Part shown: piece after piece, positions 43,761-55,004 of the stretch
Layout: each line of letters begins with the position of its first letter
Position numbering within the stretch: the stretch's first letter is position 1
DNA from: Isoetes taiwanensis
Taxonomy: Eukaryota; Streptophyta; Lycopodiopsida; Isoetales; Isoetaceae
Assembly: GCA_021234155.1 (NCBI GenBank)
Contig: JAJEKV010000026.1
Coordinates: forward strand, 17,777,147-17,841,146
Direction of reading: 5' to 3'
DNA: 64,000 bases
Made by a program: the position numbers and the translations under genes
The notes under the pieces: model-generated
Told to the model about the DNA's origin: nothing
What the model saw: only the letters and a program-made list of their open reading frames with translations
Database searches by the model: none

Positions 43761-44124
43761 TTTTTAGGTATTATAATGACAATTTGTGTCAGATTATACT
43801 TAATAATATATATTACATATAAAATGTATGGCATTGAACCTATCCCCGATTTCAGCTTTTAACTCTATCACGGTAATTTAGATTAAGCCTATACTATCGT
43901 TGCTAAATGGAAAGTGAGTCCGTTTTGGTGGGAATGGTGAGTTCCCCCAACTTCTTTTTTAGTGCCAGCCTTTTTTGTGCAAATATATATATTTCTATTT
44001 CTTGAGTAGTTTGAAAGCAGCATTCTGCCGCTAGAGGCACTAGTTGATTCGTGTTAATATCATTGACTTTTAATTTAGACTTGAAACGTGTGGAACGACA
44101 CAGAAATACTGGGTTAGCGTGTTC

Positions 44125-44365
44125 AACTAAGAGAAGTGTTCATGGTGACATTGAAAGTGCCATCTGGGATAATCAGTTGATCATGTTGCCAATATTGTAT
44201 GCTCTTTGGTTTACGTAGGAAAGGACAACCAACTAATAATATTATTGGGCCGCATGGATCATCTCCCCTTTAATACCAAACTCAAGGAGATCATCAATGT
44301 TGGTGGTAAGTTCCATGTTGATGGAAATGACGAGATCAAGTTGACCTTACTTAAAATAATATGAA
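44125..44365 (-). pseudogene. Gypsy aspartic protease fragment, copy 2
   Basis: Same segment as 35,658-35,890 with a small difference near 44,240-44,275 that breaks the minus-strand frame. Confidence 0.4.
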
Positions 44366-44399
44366 CGATTTGCTAAATTTTTGGGCACGACCGAGATCA

Positions 44400-45700
44400 T
44401 GTTAACAAAGTGCATATCTTTGAGCACGATTATGTGCTAATGAGAGACATATTATTGTTTGTAACTAAAATCAATCCAATTTAAGGATTTGGCTGGTGGA
44501 AGATTCGTACAGTTGATTTGAGCGATGAAACTGTAGAGTTGCTCTTACACATTATCAATGAAAGTTGTGGGAGTTTGAACTTGGTTCATAGGGAGGGAGT
44601 GGAAGCAGATCGAAGGTGGTTGTGGTCCTCTTTAGCTTTAGCAATCCAAGTCAATAGACTATTAGTCGAAGATGAAGTAGTGTGATTAGTTCCTGGAATC
44701 TAAACTTGACCTCGGGGAACGACAAGACAAGTGTTCTCGATATGTCTCCATTAATGACAATTGAAATTATAGAGCTTTTGAAGGATCAAAAGTGTTATGT
44801 GGTTGAATGGATGATGATCTTTGCTTATAAAACTACTAAGTCAGTTGTTGAGGTGGAACCTAAGTCACTGGTGTGGTTTAGATTTGATATACATTTTTAT
44901 ACGAAAAGGCGTGGAATTTTTTTTTGTGCATTCTTCCATGACATGAGTGATCTTATTACGTTTTTTGCAATGTGGACCTCCCAGGCTAGAGTTACATTCA
45001 TTGACCAGCTGTCCTTGATATTCGCCGAGATTCTTGTTGTTCTGGTTGCATGGTGTTCTGGGCCACTAGAACTAGTAGTATGATGTTAGCGTTAGACACG
45101 GGAAGACGTGAAGAAAAGTCATTCGCAAATTGAATAGTAGTTTCTAAGGATTTTGGATGTTGAAGTTTTATCGTGATTCGAGAAGGTAGAAGACTGTTGT
45201 TCTGGAAGCCATAGCTTCCACCACCATATCTTCTCGATGTTGCACTGCCTTCCTCCACACAACAAAAACCTTTGCAAAAACACAAAAAAAAAGCCTCACA
45301 AAATGCATGTATCCTACTCAATCTATGAAAAAGCAATCTAACACAATCTAGCCACTTTCTCCATCATGCTATCAAGGACAACCGATAGAAAACATTCTCG
45401 CCAATATAATCGACGCAAAAGGCCAACCATTCGTCCTCCTTAATAGTGTCTAATGCTCCCTCATGTAAGTTGACGTGTCGTCAAATGGAGGCGCTCAGTT
45501 CACAACATGTAACGCCGAGAGACTTCCAATATGAGCCTTTTGGGGTTGAGAGACTTTCAATCTAAGCCATTGAATTAGCATATCTATGGCATATGTTATC
45601 AACCTACCTAAGCTTAGTTCAGAAATTCCCCAGAACCCTTGGTTCAAGAATTTCTCCAAATTTTAAACCTAACGTGTGGATTTGGAAATTCACATTATAA
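44400..45700. other. Possible gag-side remnant of the minus-strand gypsy element, copy 2
   Basis: By position this should be gag. A 112-codon minus frame (45,336-44,998) and a 133-codon plus frame (44,682-45,083) overlap; neither shows a capsid or zinc-knuckle motif. Equivalent DNA lies at 35,930-37,250 and 52,850-54,150. Preservation across copies says nothing about function, because the copies are recent duplicates. Confidence 0.3.
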
Positions 45701-45800
45701 TAGAGCAAAAAAATTTCCTGCTAAAAATAGTGATTTTCCTTGATACTTTCGTTTGGAATCGATAGAATAGATTTGAATTAATTTTTTTTGAACTTTCGTT

Positions 45801-45843
45801 TGGAATGGAATGGAATGGAATAGAATAGAATAGGATAGAATTG
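45801..45843. repeat. (GGAAT)n microsatellite, copy 2
   Basis: Same pentamer run as in copy 1. A looser run of TAGAA words continues 40 bp further on. Confidence 0.85.
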
Positions 45844-46144
45844 AATTAGCTTTTCTTGATACATTCATTTGGAATAGAATAGAATCGAATTAGAGTTTAT
45901 GGTTCACGGAGACCAAATCAGGTAGGCCGGGTTAGATCCAGCTTGCTGATTATGCCCCAAAAATTCCCAAACCAATCACCTCAAGGGCAACCCAAATATC
46001 ATTTTGGAAGATTTTAGCAAAATAACTTAAATCCAGGTTTTATTTATAGTACGTCAAATAATAACAAGACTTCCCACATATTTTTGCACTTGAACCAAGG
46101 GCTATCGATGGTTCTAAGTGCACCCGATTTGGGTTGGCCTCCCG

Positions 46145-46496
46145 TGGAAACCCTTCCAAATTTCCATGGAAACCCTTCCAATTTTCCATGGAAACCCTTC
46201 CTATTTTCCATGGAAACCCTTCCGGCTTTCATTAAAACCAGGAAGGGTTTCCAATGGAAAATTGGAAGGGTTTCCCATTTGAAAATCGGAAGGGTTTCCT
46301 CGGAAAATGGGAAGGGTTTCCATTTTTTTTTTTCGCACGCCGCCATTAATGGTGCACGCTCATGCACGCTCATAAATATGCACGACACCCAAGAATTTAA
46401 ATTTTAATTCAAATGGAAACCCTTCCTATTTTCCAAAGCCATGGGAAAATAGGAAGCGTTTCCACAAATGGGGGAAAATAGGAAGGGTTTCCACGT
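46145..46496. repeat. GGAAACCCTTCC hairpin array, copy 2
   Basis: Four GGAAACCCTTCC units each followed by -ATTTTCCAT (46,145-46,230) face four inverted GGAAGGGTTTCC units (46,241-46,324), forming one long imperfect hairpin. A second stem follows: GGAAACCCTTCCTATTTTCC (from 46,419) pairs with GGAAAATAGGAAG-GTTTCC (from 46,444, repeated from 46,475). The array ends 60 bp before the MULE-like ATG at 46,557, so it may serve as its promoter region or be an element terminus. Confidence 0.9.
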
Positions 46497-47764
46497 TTGA
46501 TCAAAAAATTTCTAAGGGCGCTTCTTGCGCTTTGCTCTCCGCCACTGCATCTCCTTATGAATCCGGAGCTTGACGCATTTGAAGAATGCGAGGAGGATGC
46601 TTCTACCGATTCATCACAATATGATTCGGACGAAACTGTAAGTGATTTTGCTTTTGAAAATATTGACAATGCTGCAAGTTTTGAGGATTTAGAAGATGAA
46701 GACAATGCAGGACCAAATGTGGAGTATGATCCCTTGGAAGAGGAACGTTACATTCAATGGTTTCCTCCTATTCCTGTTATCGCCTCTGCTGAGGGCTACA
46801 TTTTTAACGAAGCTTCATATTATTTGATGGTGCATTGTGTCCAAAATTCCGTCCATCCCTTTGTTCAAGATGTCCTTCAAGCAGATCCTAATTTTCCTGC
46901 GGGGTATGTTCGCCAAACACAAAAGCCACGAGATACACAAATCATAACGAGGTGGTCGAGCTTCTAGGAGAAGTTGCAAGTCCATACAGAATCTCGTCTT
47001 CTCTTGCGCTTGACCTTTGGCAAATGGCTCTACATCCCACCATCATGGATGTGGAAGCAAATCATCTTCAGAGCTCATGTCGAAGGTGGTCTACGCCACT
47101 TGCCTATATGTCCTACCCTAGATAACATCAAGAAGGTATGGCAGATTGGAGCCAAGTTTCATGGCATTCCAGAAGATTATGTGAGGCAATGCATAGAAGT
47201 ATGTGGGTGCAGTTCCCGTCCGACGAAGCCTACGAGGAGACAAGAGTTATTCAATTATGAGGAGATAGTGCCATATCACTCCTTGGAAAGTCGAGTGGAG
47301 CAGTTACAAATAGATCACAGGACGCCATACCAGGGATTGGATGAATGATATGATATGTGTTGATTACATCTGTCATCGAGGGGGAAGTGCACGAAGGCGT
47401 GGTCTGTGTCAGGGAAGACAGACAAGAAGGAGTTTCAAGATAAGATGCGGGTTTCGTCTTCGCACAATGATACCGAGCAATCCGAGTACAGATAGTTCTG
47501 CCACAATACACATTTGTGTTGGGCATGATGGACACAACCCGTGGTCTGAAGATGGCGAGTGGTCCCGGCCCTTGCATCCCTCTGTTGCAGAGGTGACTGC
47601 TAACATGCTGCTGGACACGAGATATTTTCAAGCTGTGTGGACTAATATGTTAGAGAGAGAAAAGAAGTTGTGTCGCACCACCACACCAGTGGAGAGAGCC
47701 ACTTATCGCTTTAAGGTGGCCCACGAGGGCATATGGCACATTGGTTACCACTTACGTATAAAAG

Positions 47765-47843
47765 GTATGTACACTTATCCAACATGGAAGGAATGAAATA
47801 AGTTTTTCTTGTTTTTTGGGTTACCACGCCTATTGTGTTGCAG
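47765..47843 (+). other. Intron in the MULE-like gene, copy 2
   Basis: GTATGT donor and TTGTGTTGCAG acceptor. Splicing joins ...RIKG to SLLGPDWDAVESGM in frame, phase 1. The same intron is present in copies 1 and 3. Confidence 0.75.
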
Positions 47844-48319
47844 GATCATTACTCGGACCAGATTGGGATGCCGTAGAGAGTGGGATGGATGCTTGGGTTA
47901 GATCAGGAAAGGTCATATACCACCAACCCTATGCACCCGACCATGATGACCCGACTAGTCGGCCTTGGATTGTTGTCATCCAGGACAAATGGATGCTGGA
48001 ACAAGCTATAAAGTACAGTCCAAATGGTGGTTGGACCATGGATTCCACGTTCAGAACTAACATGTATGGTTGTCCACTATATGGTGCACATGTCCCTAAT
48101 CTCAATGGTATCGGCGTGCCTGTTTTCTACATGCTGTGCACCATTGTCCCTGGGAAGCACCATGAGAGATTGGCATTGGGAGTGGCCCTGCGTGCAGTCT
48201 TTGCCCGCATGGGCAGCGTTCGACCTAGGGCTATTATGATAGACCTCGATAACGCAGAACGAGCAGCATTAGATGATGTCATTCTCGAGGACCCGCATTG
48301 CTGGCTAGGGGAGACACAG

Positions 48320-48381
48320 GTGAACCCTTTATGGAAGTTATTATGTAATGCATATTATATCGCGTAATGTATTGTCTGCAG
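48320..48381 (+). other. Intron in the MULE-like gene, copy 2
   Basis: GTGAAC donor and TTGTCTGCAG acceptor join LGETQ to IACHVLACWF, phase 0. Confidence 0.65.
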
Positions 48382-50047
48382 ATCGCATGTCATGTTCTTG
48401 CGTGTTGGTTCCATAGGAAACAGGTGTGGCTAAAGTATCTACTACCGAAGGTAATTCCTCTATTACGTGTACATATGGCATCACCTCGAAGTCGTTAATC
48501 GCTATCCCCTTGCGGGTTCGAGTCAAGCAAGAAAGAAAATGCGGCTATTCTTGCCTTTCTCTCATGATGACAGAGTTCTACCTTGCCAAAGCATAATCTC
48601 GGCTTGTATAAGATCCTCCATCCCAATTTGTTAGTGTAGATGGAATTGAAGCCCCAAAGGGCACAATGGAGACGCTGAAAGAAGTCGCCCTCATGCTTGT
48701 AAAGAAGAAGCAAGCGACTCTTCAAAAGTGGGTTGATATAACGACAATGCAGTTTGACAGAATCCAGGTGGCAGAGAAAGAAGAGCTGGAGCAGATTATC
48801 CAGGAGGTATGCCGTGATGTCAGATTGCTCGGTTCCGCAGATAGCCCTGCACCTATGAAGTTCAAAGGGTCTTATGCCGCGATGTGCTGCTGCTTGCGGG
48901 ACCTCTCTATCCATCTAGATCGCTTTGGTCCACTTCGGACAAGAACCACCTCTCCACGCGGAGGTAGGCCAAGGGGTGGAACAAGCATCGTTTGAAGTTT
49001 CAGGGGGAAAGTTTCCCTTTGTCTTTCTCTTTTCCCATACCACTTATCCCTTTTCTCACCACTTCCTTCTTTCCCTCTTCCCTTTTCCTCGTGTCTCTTT
49101 GCCTTTTCCTTTTCACCTTTCCACCCCCTTTTTCTTTTTTTTTCCTTTCCCTAACCTCCCCCTTTTCCCCATTGCCCTTTTTTTCTCTCCCCTTTTTTCT
49201 TTTTGTTTCCTCTTTTCCTTTTCAATTGCGTAGTTCCCATTTCCCCACCTTTTCCATGCACCCCTTTTCCTCCTTTCTCCATCCTCTTCTTCTTTTCCCT
49301 TTGTCCGTTCCCCTCCTTTTTTTCTTTCCCTTTTTTTTTTTTACTTTTTCCATGCTCTTTTTCCCATCATTTTTCCCCTTTCTCCAACCTTTCTCCTTTG
49401 GGCTTTTTCTCGTGCCCTTTTTCCATCTCCCTCTCCCCTTTTCTCATGCCCATTTTCTCCTCCCTTTTCCCCTTTCCGCATTGCTTTTTCTTTTTTCCTT
49501 CCCCTTTCGCTTTTCCAATGCCCCCTTTCCCTTTACTTTTCCTCCTTTCCCCACTCTTTTCCCATTGCCCTTTCTTCCTTCCCTTTCCTCTCTCCCCTCT
49601 TTGTTTTCCCTTTCTTTTTTCCCTTTCCCATGTCACTTTTCCTTTTCCTCACCATTTTCTTCTTCCCCTTTTTCCCAGTCCCTTTTTCCCTCTTCCCCTT
49701 TTTCCCAGGCCCTTTTTCCCTCTTCCCCTTTCCCTCGTGCCTTTTTCCCTTCACTTTTGCCTTTTCGTCCTCCCTTTTCCTTAATCTTCGATATTGCAAT
49801 AAAATCATCACCGTTCGATAATCCACACCATTAGATTTAGGGCTTGATGGAAGCGGACCTGCGCTAAAACATTATAATATAGGATGGTGCCATGAATGTG
49901 CGATCCCCCTTATTCCAGGAGAATATTCCAAGCAAATCTGTAATTATGAGAGTTTGGTATTCTAGGTGGCATGGGAAAAAAGGAGCGGAAATATGACGTG
50001 GAATGGCTGATAGGAGGCCATTTTGAGACCCCAAATCCGCCCTAATG

Positions 50048-50860
50048 ATATTGATCAGCTGGAGAGATGGCTCGCTGATAATGGAGGCACTAGGGCTCAC
50101 CTCCTACACCAGATCACCAGGCAGCTGATCTATGCTGATGATGTGGACCTTCTAGCACACACTTAGGCAGACATGCAACGCCATCTCAATGCCCTGGGTA
50201 TATTTTGCCAGGTGACTGACATGCGCATCAACTTAGCCAAAACCAAGGTAGTTCTGGTATCGTCCGCATGCCAGCCAAGGCCTTCAATCCTCACTTATCG
50301 TGGCCAAAATGTTGAAGCAATGCCCGCTTACAAATATTTGAGAGTGGAGTTCCCATCGGCCATGAACTGGGGCAATTCCATCCGGCTGCGAGCCGTAGCA
50401 GGGGAAAGGCACTCTATGCAATGGAGAACAATAGCCACAAGGCAGACCAATCGCGCCTATTCAAGGTCTTTGGTAGAACCCGCGTGCTTTTGTAAGGGTC
50501 GAGGTCGGGGCACTGGTGGGATTTCCCTACCGCCACTTGGAGTGACTTGGCAGGTGTAGAAAGCTTTCTTGGCATCGGGCCCAGGGGTGAAGTCACGGAT
50601 TCCATACCGACAATCTTTGCAGTGTGAAATAGGTTTCTTGCCTCTTCAAAGAGGGGCCCTTGACAGACACATCGTCTACTTCCAGAAGGTGGTCAGCATG
50701 GATGATACTCGTCTCCCTAACCTCGCTTACACTATGGCAATGGGGCCTCAACGTCTAAAAGCCTGCTGGCAGGAAAAGAGAGCTCAGTGACTGGCCAGAT
50801 GGAATGTGCAGGAGCACAGGTGCATCCAAGTACAAACGGAGGCAAATCGCCGCAGTCTCA
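50048..50860 (+). pseudogene. LINE RT fragment, copy 3
   Basis: Same fragment, with YADD at 50,131-50,142 and the same first TAG at 50,164. The thumb around 50,470-50,600 is scrambled by small indels relative to copy 2. Otherwise identical for long stretches. Confidence 0.75.
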
Positions 50861-51349
50861 AACAGTACCTTGACACATGCTTCCTCATTAAGCTATGGGA
50901 TGCCAGCACCCTTGAACAGGTCAAGACGGCACATTATTAATGCCACATAAATCTCATGTTGGAGCAGGGCCCGCAATGCTCTCAACCCGATTTACGCTCT
51001 TGTTCTGCTCTTGCTCTGTTCAGGTTCACCTTACGCTCTGCTCCAGTTCCGATTCTAGTTGCTCCTGCTCTTGCTCCTGTTCCTGCTCATGTTTTTGCTC
51101 CTGCTTCTGTAGAGGCTTCTTCATGCCCTCAGTTTCGTATCTCGAAGATTTCTCTTTGCAAGTTCATTAAATCTGGAAGGCAAGGTCGAAGTTCAGGTTT
51201 TGCAATCCAAGTTCAGTATTTGTTCCAAGATTTGAAAGACAAGAAGCATAATCCTCTGAAAAGTAGAAGTAAGGTTTGAAAGCCCAAAGGCAGCCACCTT
51301 ACAAATAAAAGGTCCCACAAAGTGGTAAAAGTTATTCTTAACTAATCCT

Positions 51350-51655
51350 CAGGTTTGATCGAAATTTGGTTATACTCGAAAAAATCATCTATGTAAAAGT
51401 ATATCTCATGACCAGTGGCCTGTTCCAGAAATTTTCATTTATAAATGGGGCAGTGGAAAGTGATTCGTATTTGTGGCTTGATTGAGTTTTTGATAATCAA
51501 CATAGATACAAATTTTGCCATTGTGCGTGATGGCAATCATGATGGTGCTCATCCATTTAGAATGTTTGATCTCATAAATAAGGTCAGATAACAAGGGTTT
51601 GCCAATTTCAGCCGGGGATAGATTACATGCGTCACTGAAATCTAAATTCATGGCG
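51350..51655 (-). pseudogene. Gypsy reverse transcriptase fragment, copy 3
   Basis: A 70-codon minus-strand frame (51,651-51,439) reads LIYEIKHSKWMST, MIAITHNGKICIYVDYQKLN and TNHFPLPHL. That is the start of Ty3/gypsy RT (I-Y-x-I-x-x-S-x-W-V-S-P ... G-x-x-R-x-C-V-D-Y-R-x-L-N-x-x-T ... F-P-L-P). It then decays. With the protease fragment about 1 kb higher it implies a minus-strand gypsy element whose integrase is absent. Confidence 0.75.
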
Positions 51656-51714
51656 TATAAAGTTAAAAATACATATTTTTTTGAAAAAGCGTATTTTCGT
51701 ATTTTTTAGTCGCC

Positions 51715-52210
51715 GACCGGAAAAAAAAAATTTTCGCGTCTGTGAAACCTTCTAAACAGCAGACTTGAAAGCAAAGAAAAAAGCGCATCTGCGAAAAAAA
51801 GGGATTTTTTTTTGTGTTCGTGTATGCCCTTTATACTTTTTCGCATACGCGAAAAAGCTTTCGCACGTGGTTTAGAATGTTTCGCATACGCGATATTCAA
51901 ATTTCAACTTTTTTTTTTGCTACGCGCTTTATACTGTTTCGCGTACGCGGTTTAGAGTACGCGAAATTCAAATTCAAATTCGTACGCGGGATTTTCATTT
52001 TTATTTTTTTTCTCTTCTGCGTACGCGGTTTTCACTGTTTAGTGTACGCGAAAAAACTTTCGCATACGAGAAATAGTGTAAAGCGTGTAAACGAATTTTT
52101 TTTTCCGCGTACGCCGTTTTCAACTGATTTTGCATCTGCGAAAAACTTTAGTGTCTGGCTTTAGTTCTTTTCAGCGTATGCAAAATCTTTGACACACGAA
52201 TTGTTTTTGC
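51715..52210. repeat. GCGTACGCGAAA-motif region, copy 3
   Basis: About ten copies of palindromic TCGCRTACGCGA or GCGTACGCGG are spaced 20-60 bp apart in otherwise AT-rich DNA (51,840, 51,880, 51,940, 51,955, 51,980, 52,017, 52,042, 52,060, 52,105). No protein frame. It could be a gypsy LTR/leader or a protein-binding cluster. Confidence 0.6.
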
Positions 52211-52589
52211 CATATTTTTTAGGTATTATACGACAATTTGTGTCGTATCATACGAATAATATATATTACATATAAAATGTACGAAGTATTGAACCTATCC
52301 CTGATTTCAGCTTTAACTCTATCACGGTAATTTAGATTAAGCCTATACTATCGTTGGTAAATGGAAAGTGAGTCCGTTTTGGTGGGAATGGTGAGTTCCC
52401 CCAACTTCTTTTTTAGTGCCAGCCTTTTTTGTGCAAATATATATATTTCTATTTCTTGAGTAGTTTGAAAGCGACGTGCGCTAGAGGCACTAGTTGATTC
52501 GTGTTAATATCATTGACTTTTAATTTAGACTTGAAACGTGTGGAACGACACAGAAATACTGGGTTAGCGTGTTCAACTAAGAGAAGTGT

Positions 52590-52815
52590 TCATGGTGACA
52601 TTGAAAGTGCCATCACGGGATGTCGGTTGATCATGTTGCCAATATTGTATGCTCTTTGGTTTACGTAGGAAAGGACAACCAACTAATAATACGGTCGCAT
52701 GGATCATCTCTGCTTTTGAATACCAAACTCAAGGAGATCATCAATGTTGGTGGTAAGTTCCATGTTGATGGAAATAGCGAGATCAAGTTGACCTTACTTA
52801 AAATAATATGAGCGA
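52590..52815 (-). pseudogene. Gypsy aspartic protease fragment, copy 3
   Basis: Same segment. The 63-codon plus-strand frame across it (52,620-52,811) is antisense and incidental. Confidence 0.4.
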
Positions 52816-54250
52816 TTTGCTAAATTTTTGGGCACGGCCAAGAGATCATGTTAACAAAGTGCATATCTTTGAGCACGATTATGTGCTAATGAGAGACATA
52901 TTATTGTTTGTAACTAAAATCAATCCAATTTAAGGATTTGGCTGGTGGAAGATTAAATGCTGATTGATTTGGCGATGAAGCGTAGAGTTGCTCTTACATT
53001 ATCAATGAAAGTTGTGGGAGTTTGAACTTGGTTCATAGGGAGGAGTGGAAGCAGGTCGAAGGTGGTTGTGGTCCTCTTTAGCTTTAGCAATCCAAGTCAA
53101 TAGACTATTAGTCGAAGATGAAGTAGTGTGATTAGTTCACGGAATCTAAACTTGACCTCGGGGAACGACAAGACAAGTGTTCTCGATATGTCTCCATTAA
53201 TGACAATTGAAATTATAGAGCTTTTGAAGGATCAAAAGTGTTATGTGGTTGAATGGATGATGATCTTTGCTTATAAAACTACTAAGTCAGTTGTTGAGGT
53301 GGAACCTAAGTCACTGGTGTGGTTTAGATTTGATATACATTTTTATACGAAAAGGCGTGGAATTTTTTTTTGTGCATTCTTCCATGACATGAGTGATCTT
53401 ATTACGTTTTTTGCAATGTGGACCTCCCAGGCTAGAGTTACATTCATTGACCAGCTGTCCTTGATATTCGCCGAGATTCTTGTTGTTCTGGTTGCATGGT
53501 GTTCTGGGCCACTAGAACTAGTAGTATGATGTTAGCGTTAGACACGGGAAGACGTGAAGAAAAGTCATTCATAAATTGAATAGTAGTTTCTAAGGATTTT
53601 TGGATGTTGAAGTTTTATCGTGATTCGAGAAGGTAGAAGACTGTTGTTCTGGAAGCCATAGCTTCCACCACCATATCTTCTCGATGTTGCACTGCCTTCC
53701 TCCACACAACAAAAACCTTTGCAAAAACACAAAAAAAAAGCCTCACAAAATGCATGTATCCTACTCAATCTATGAAAAAGCAATCTAACACAATCTAGCC
53801 ACTTTCTCCATCATGCTATCAAAGACAACCGATAGAAAACATTCTCGCCAATATAATCGACGCAAAAGGCCAACCATTCGTCCTCCTTAATAGTGTCTAA
53901 TGCTCCCTCATGTAAGTTGACGTGTCGTCAAATGGAGGCGCTCAGTTCACAACATGTAACGCCGAGAGACTTCCAATATGAGCCTTTTGGGGTTGAGAGA
54001 CTTTCAATCTAAGCCATTGAATTAGCATATCTATGGCATATGTTATCAACCTACCTAAGCTTAGTTCAGGAAATTCCCCAGAACCCTTGGTTCAAGAATT
54101 TCTCCGAAATTCTTAAACCTAACGTGTGGATTTGGAAATTCACATTATAATAGAGCAAAAAAATTTCCTGCTAAAAATAGTGATTTTCCTTGATACTTTC
54201 GTTTGGAATCGATAGAATAGATTTGAATTAATTTTTTTTGAACTTTCGTT

Positions 54251-54293
54251 TGGAATGGAATGGAATGGAATAGAATAGAATAGGATAGAATTG
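54251..54293. repeat. (GGAAT)n microsatellite, copy 3
   Basis: Identical to copy 2. Confidence 0.85.
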
Positions 54294-54593
54294 AATTAGC
54301 TTTTCTTGATACATTCATTTGGAATAGAATAGAATCAAATTAGAGTTTATGGTTCACGGAGACCAAATCAGGTAGGCCGGGTTAGATCCAGCTTGCTGAT
54401 TATGCCCCAAAAATTCCCAAACCAATCACCTCAAGGGCAACCCAAATATCATTTTGGAAGATTTTAGCAAAATAACTTAAATCCAGGTTTTATTTATAGT
54501 CGTCAAATAATAACAAGACTTCCCACATATTTTTGCACTTGAACCAAGGGCTATCGATGGTTCTAAGTGCACCCGATTTGGGTTGGCCTCCCG

Positions 54594-54945
54594 TGGAAAC
54601 CCTTCCAAATTTCCATGGAAACCCTTCCAATTTTCCATGGAAACCCTTCCTATTTTCCATGGAAACCCTTCCGGCTTTCATTAAAACCAGGAAGGGTTTC
54701 CAATGGAAAATTGGAAGGGTTTCCCATTTGAAAATCGGAAGGGTTTCCTCGGAAAATGGGAAGGGTTTCCATTTTTTTTCCCGCCATTAATGGTGCTTGC
54801 GCTCATGCACGCTCATAAATATGCACGACACCCAAGAATTTAAATTTTAATTCAAATGGAAACCCTTCCTATTTTCCAAAGCCATGGGAAAATAGGAAGC
54901 GTTTCCACAAATGGGGGAAAATAGGAAGGGTTTCCACGTTTGATC
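54594..54945. repeat. GGAAACCCTTCC hairpin array, copy 3
   Basis: Same layout and almost the same sequence as copy 2. Confidence 0.9.
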
Positions 54946-55004
54946 AAAAAATTTCTAAGGGCGCTTCTTGCGCTTTGCTCTCCGCCACTGCATCTCCTTA
55001 TGAA

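Larger units (their letters stand above)
46557..48995 (+). pseudogene. MULE-like DDE transposase gene, copy 2 (most complete)
   Basis: The exon 1 frame starts at ATG 46,557 with an acidic N-terminus (DAFEECEEDASTDSS, NAASFEDLEDEDNAG), then a Cys/His module (HLPICPTLDNIKKVWQIGAKFHG, RQCIEVCGC). It has one TAG (46,965-46,967) and a frame change near 47,345. A GHDGHN segment follows near 47,525. Introns with GT-AG borders are inferred at 47,765-47,843 and 48,320-48,381, both preserving frame, and at 48,451-48,515, where AG reads GG. Exon 2 carries the catalytic-like core: MDSTFRTNMYGCPLYGAHV (first Asp codon 48,041-48,043) and RAIMIDLDNAERAALDDV (second Asp 48,242-48,244), then CHVLACWFH in exon 3. 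This order resembles MULE/ZSWIM-type transposases, which cut and paste DNA. The tail (48,666-48,930) is helical with EVCRDVRLLGS. I see no MULE terminal repeats, so it may be a captured or domesticated gene. Confidence 0.7.
40542..49017. repeat. Tandem unit, copy 2
   Basis: About 8.48 kb, joined to copy 1 at GAAGTTTCCCGAGGACGAAG and to copy 3 at GAAGTTTCAGGGGGAAAG. It is the best-preserved copy: LINE and MULE-like frames are longest here. The junction lies in short homology (GTTTC/TTTCCC), consistent with a breakage-type duplication followed by unequal exchange. Confidence 0.9.

Noticed and set aside
44682..45083. 133-codon frame identical in copies 2 and 3
   Set aside because: Conservation reflects recent duplication of the DNA; copy 1 has it broken, and the sequence shows no motif. 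It overlaps the expected minus-strand gag region.
45801..45843. Centromeric satellite based on (GGAAT)n
   Set aside because: Only about eight units, inside a transposon mosaic; resemblance to animal satellites is by composition only.
48508..48525. GGGTTCGAGTC as a tRNA T-loop
   Set aside because: Copies 1 and 3 read AGGTTCCAG(G)TC here, it is an intron acceptor region, and no cloverleaf surrounds it.
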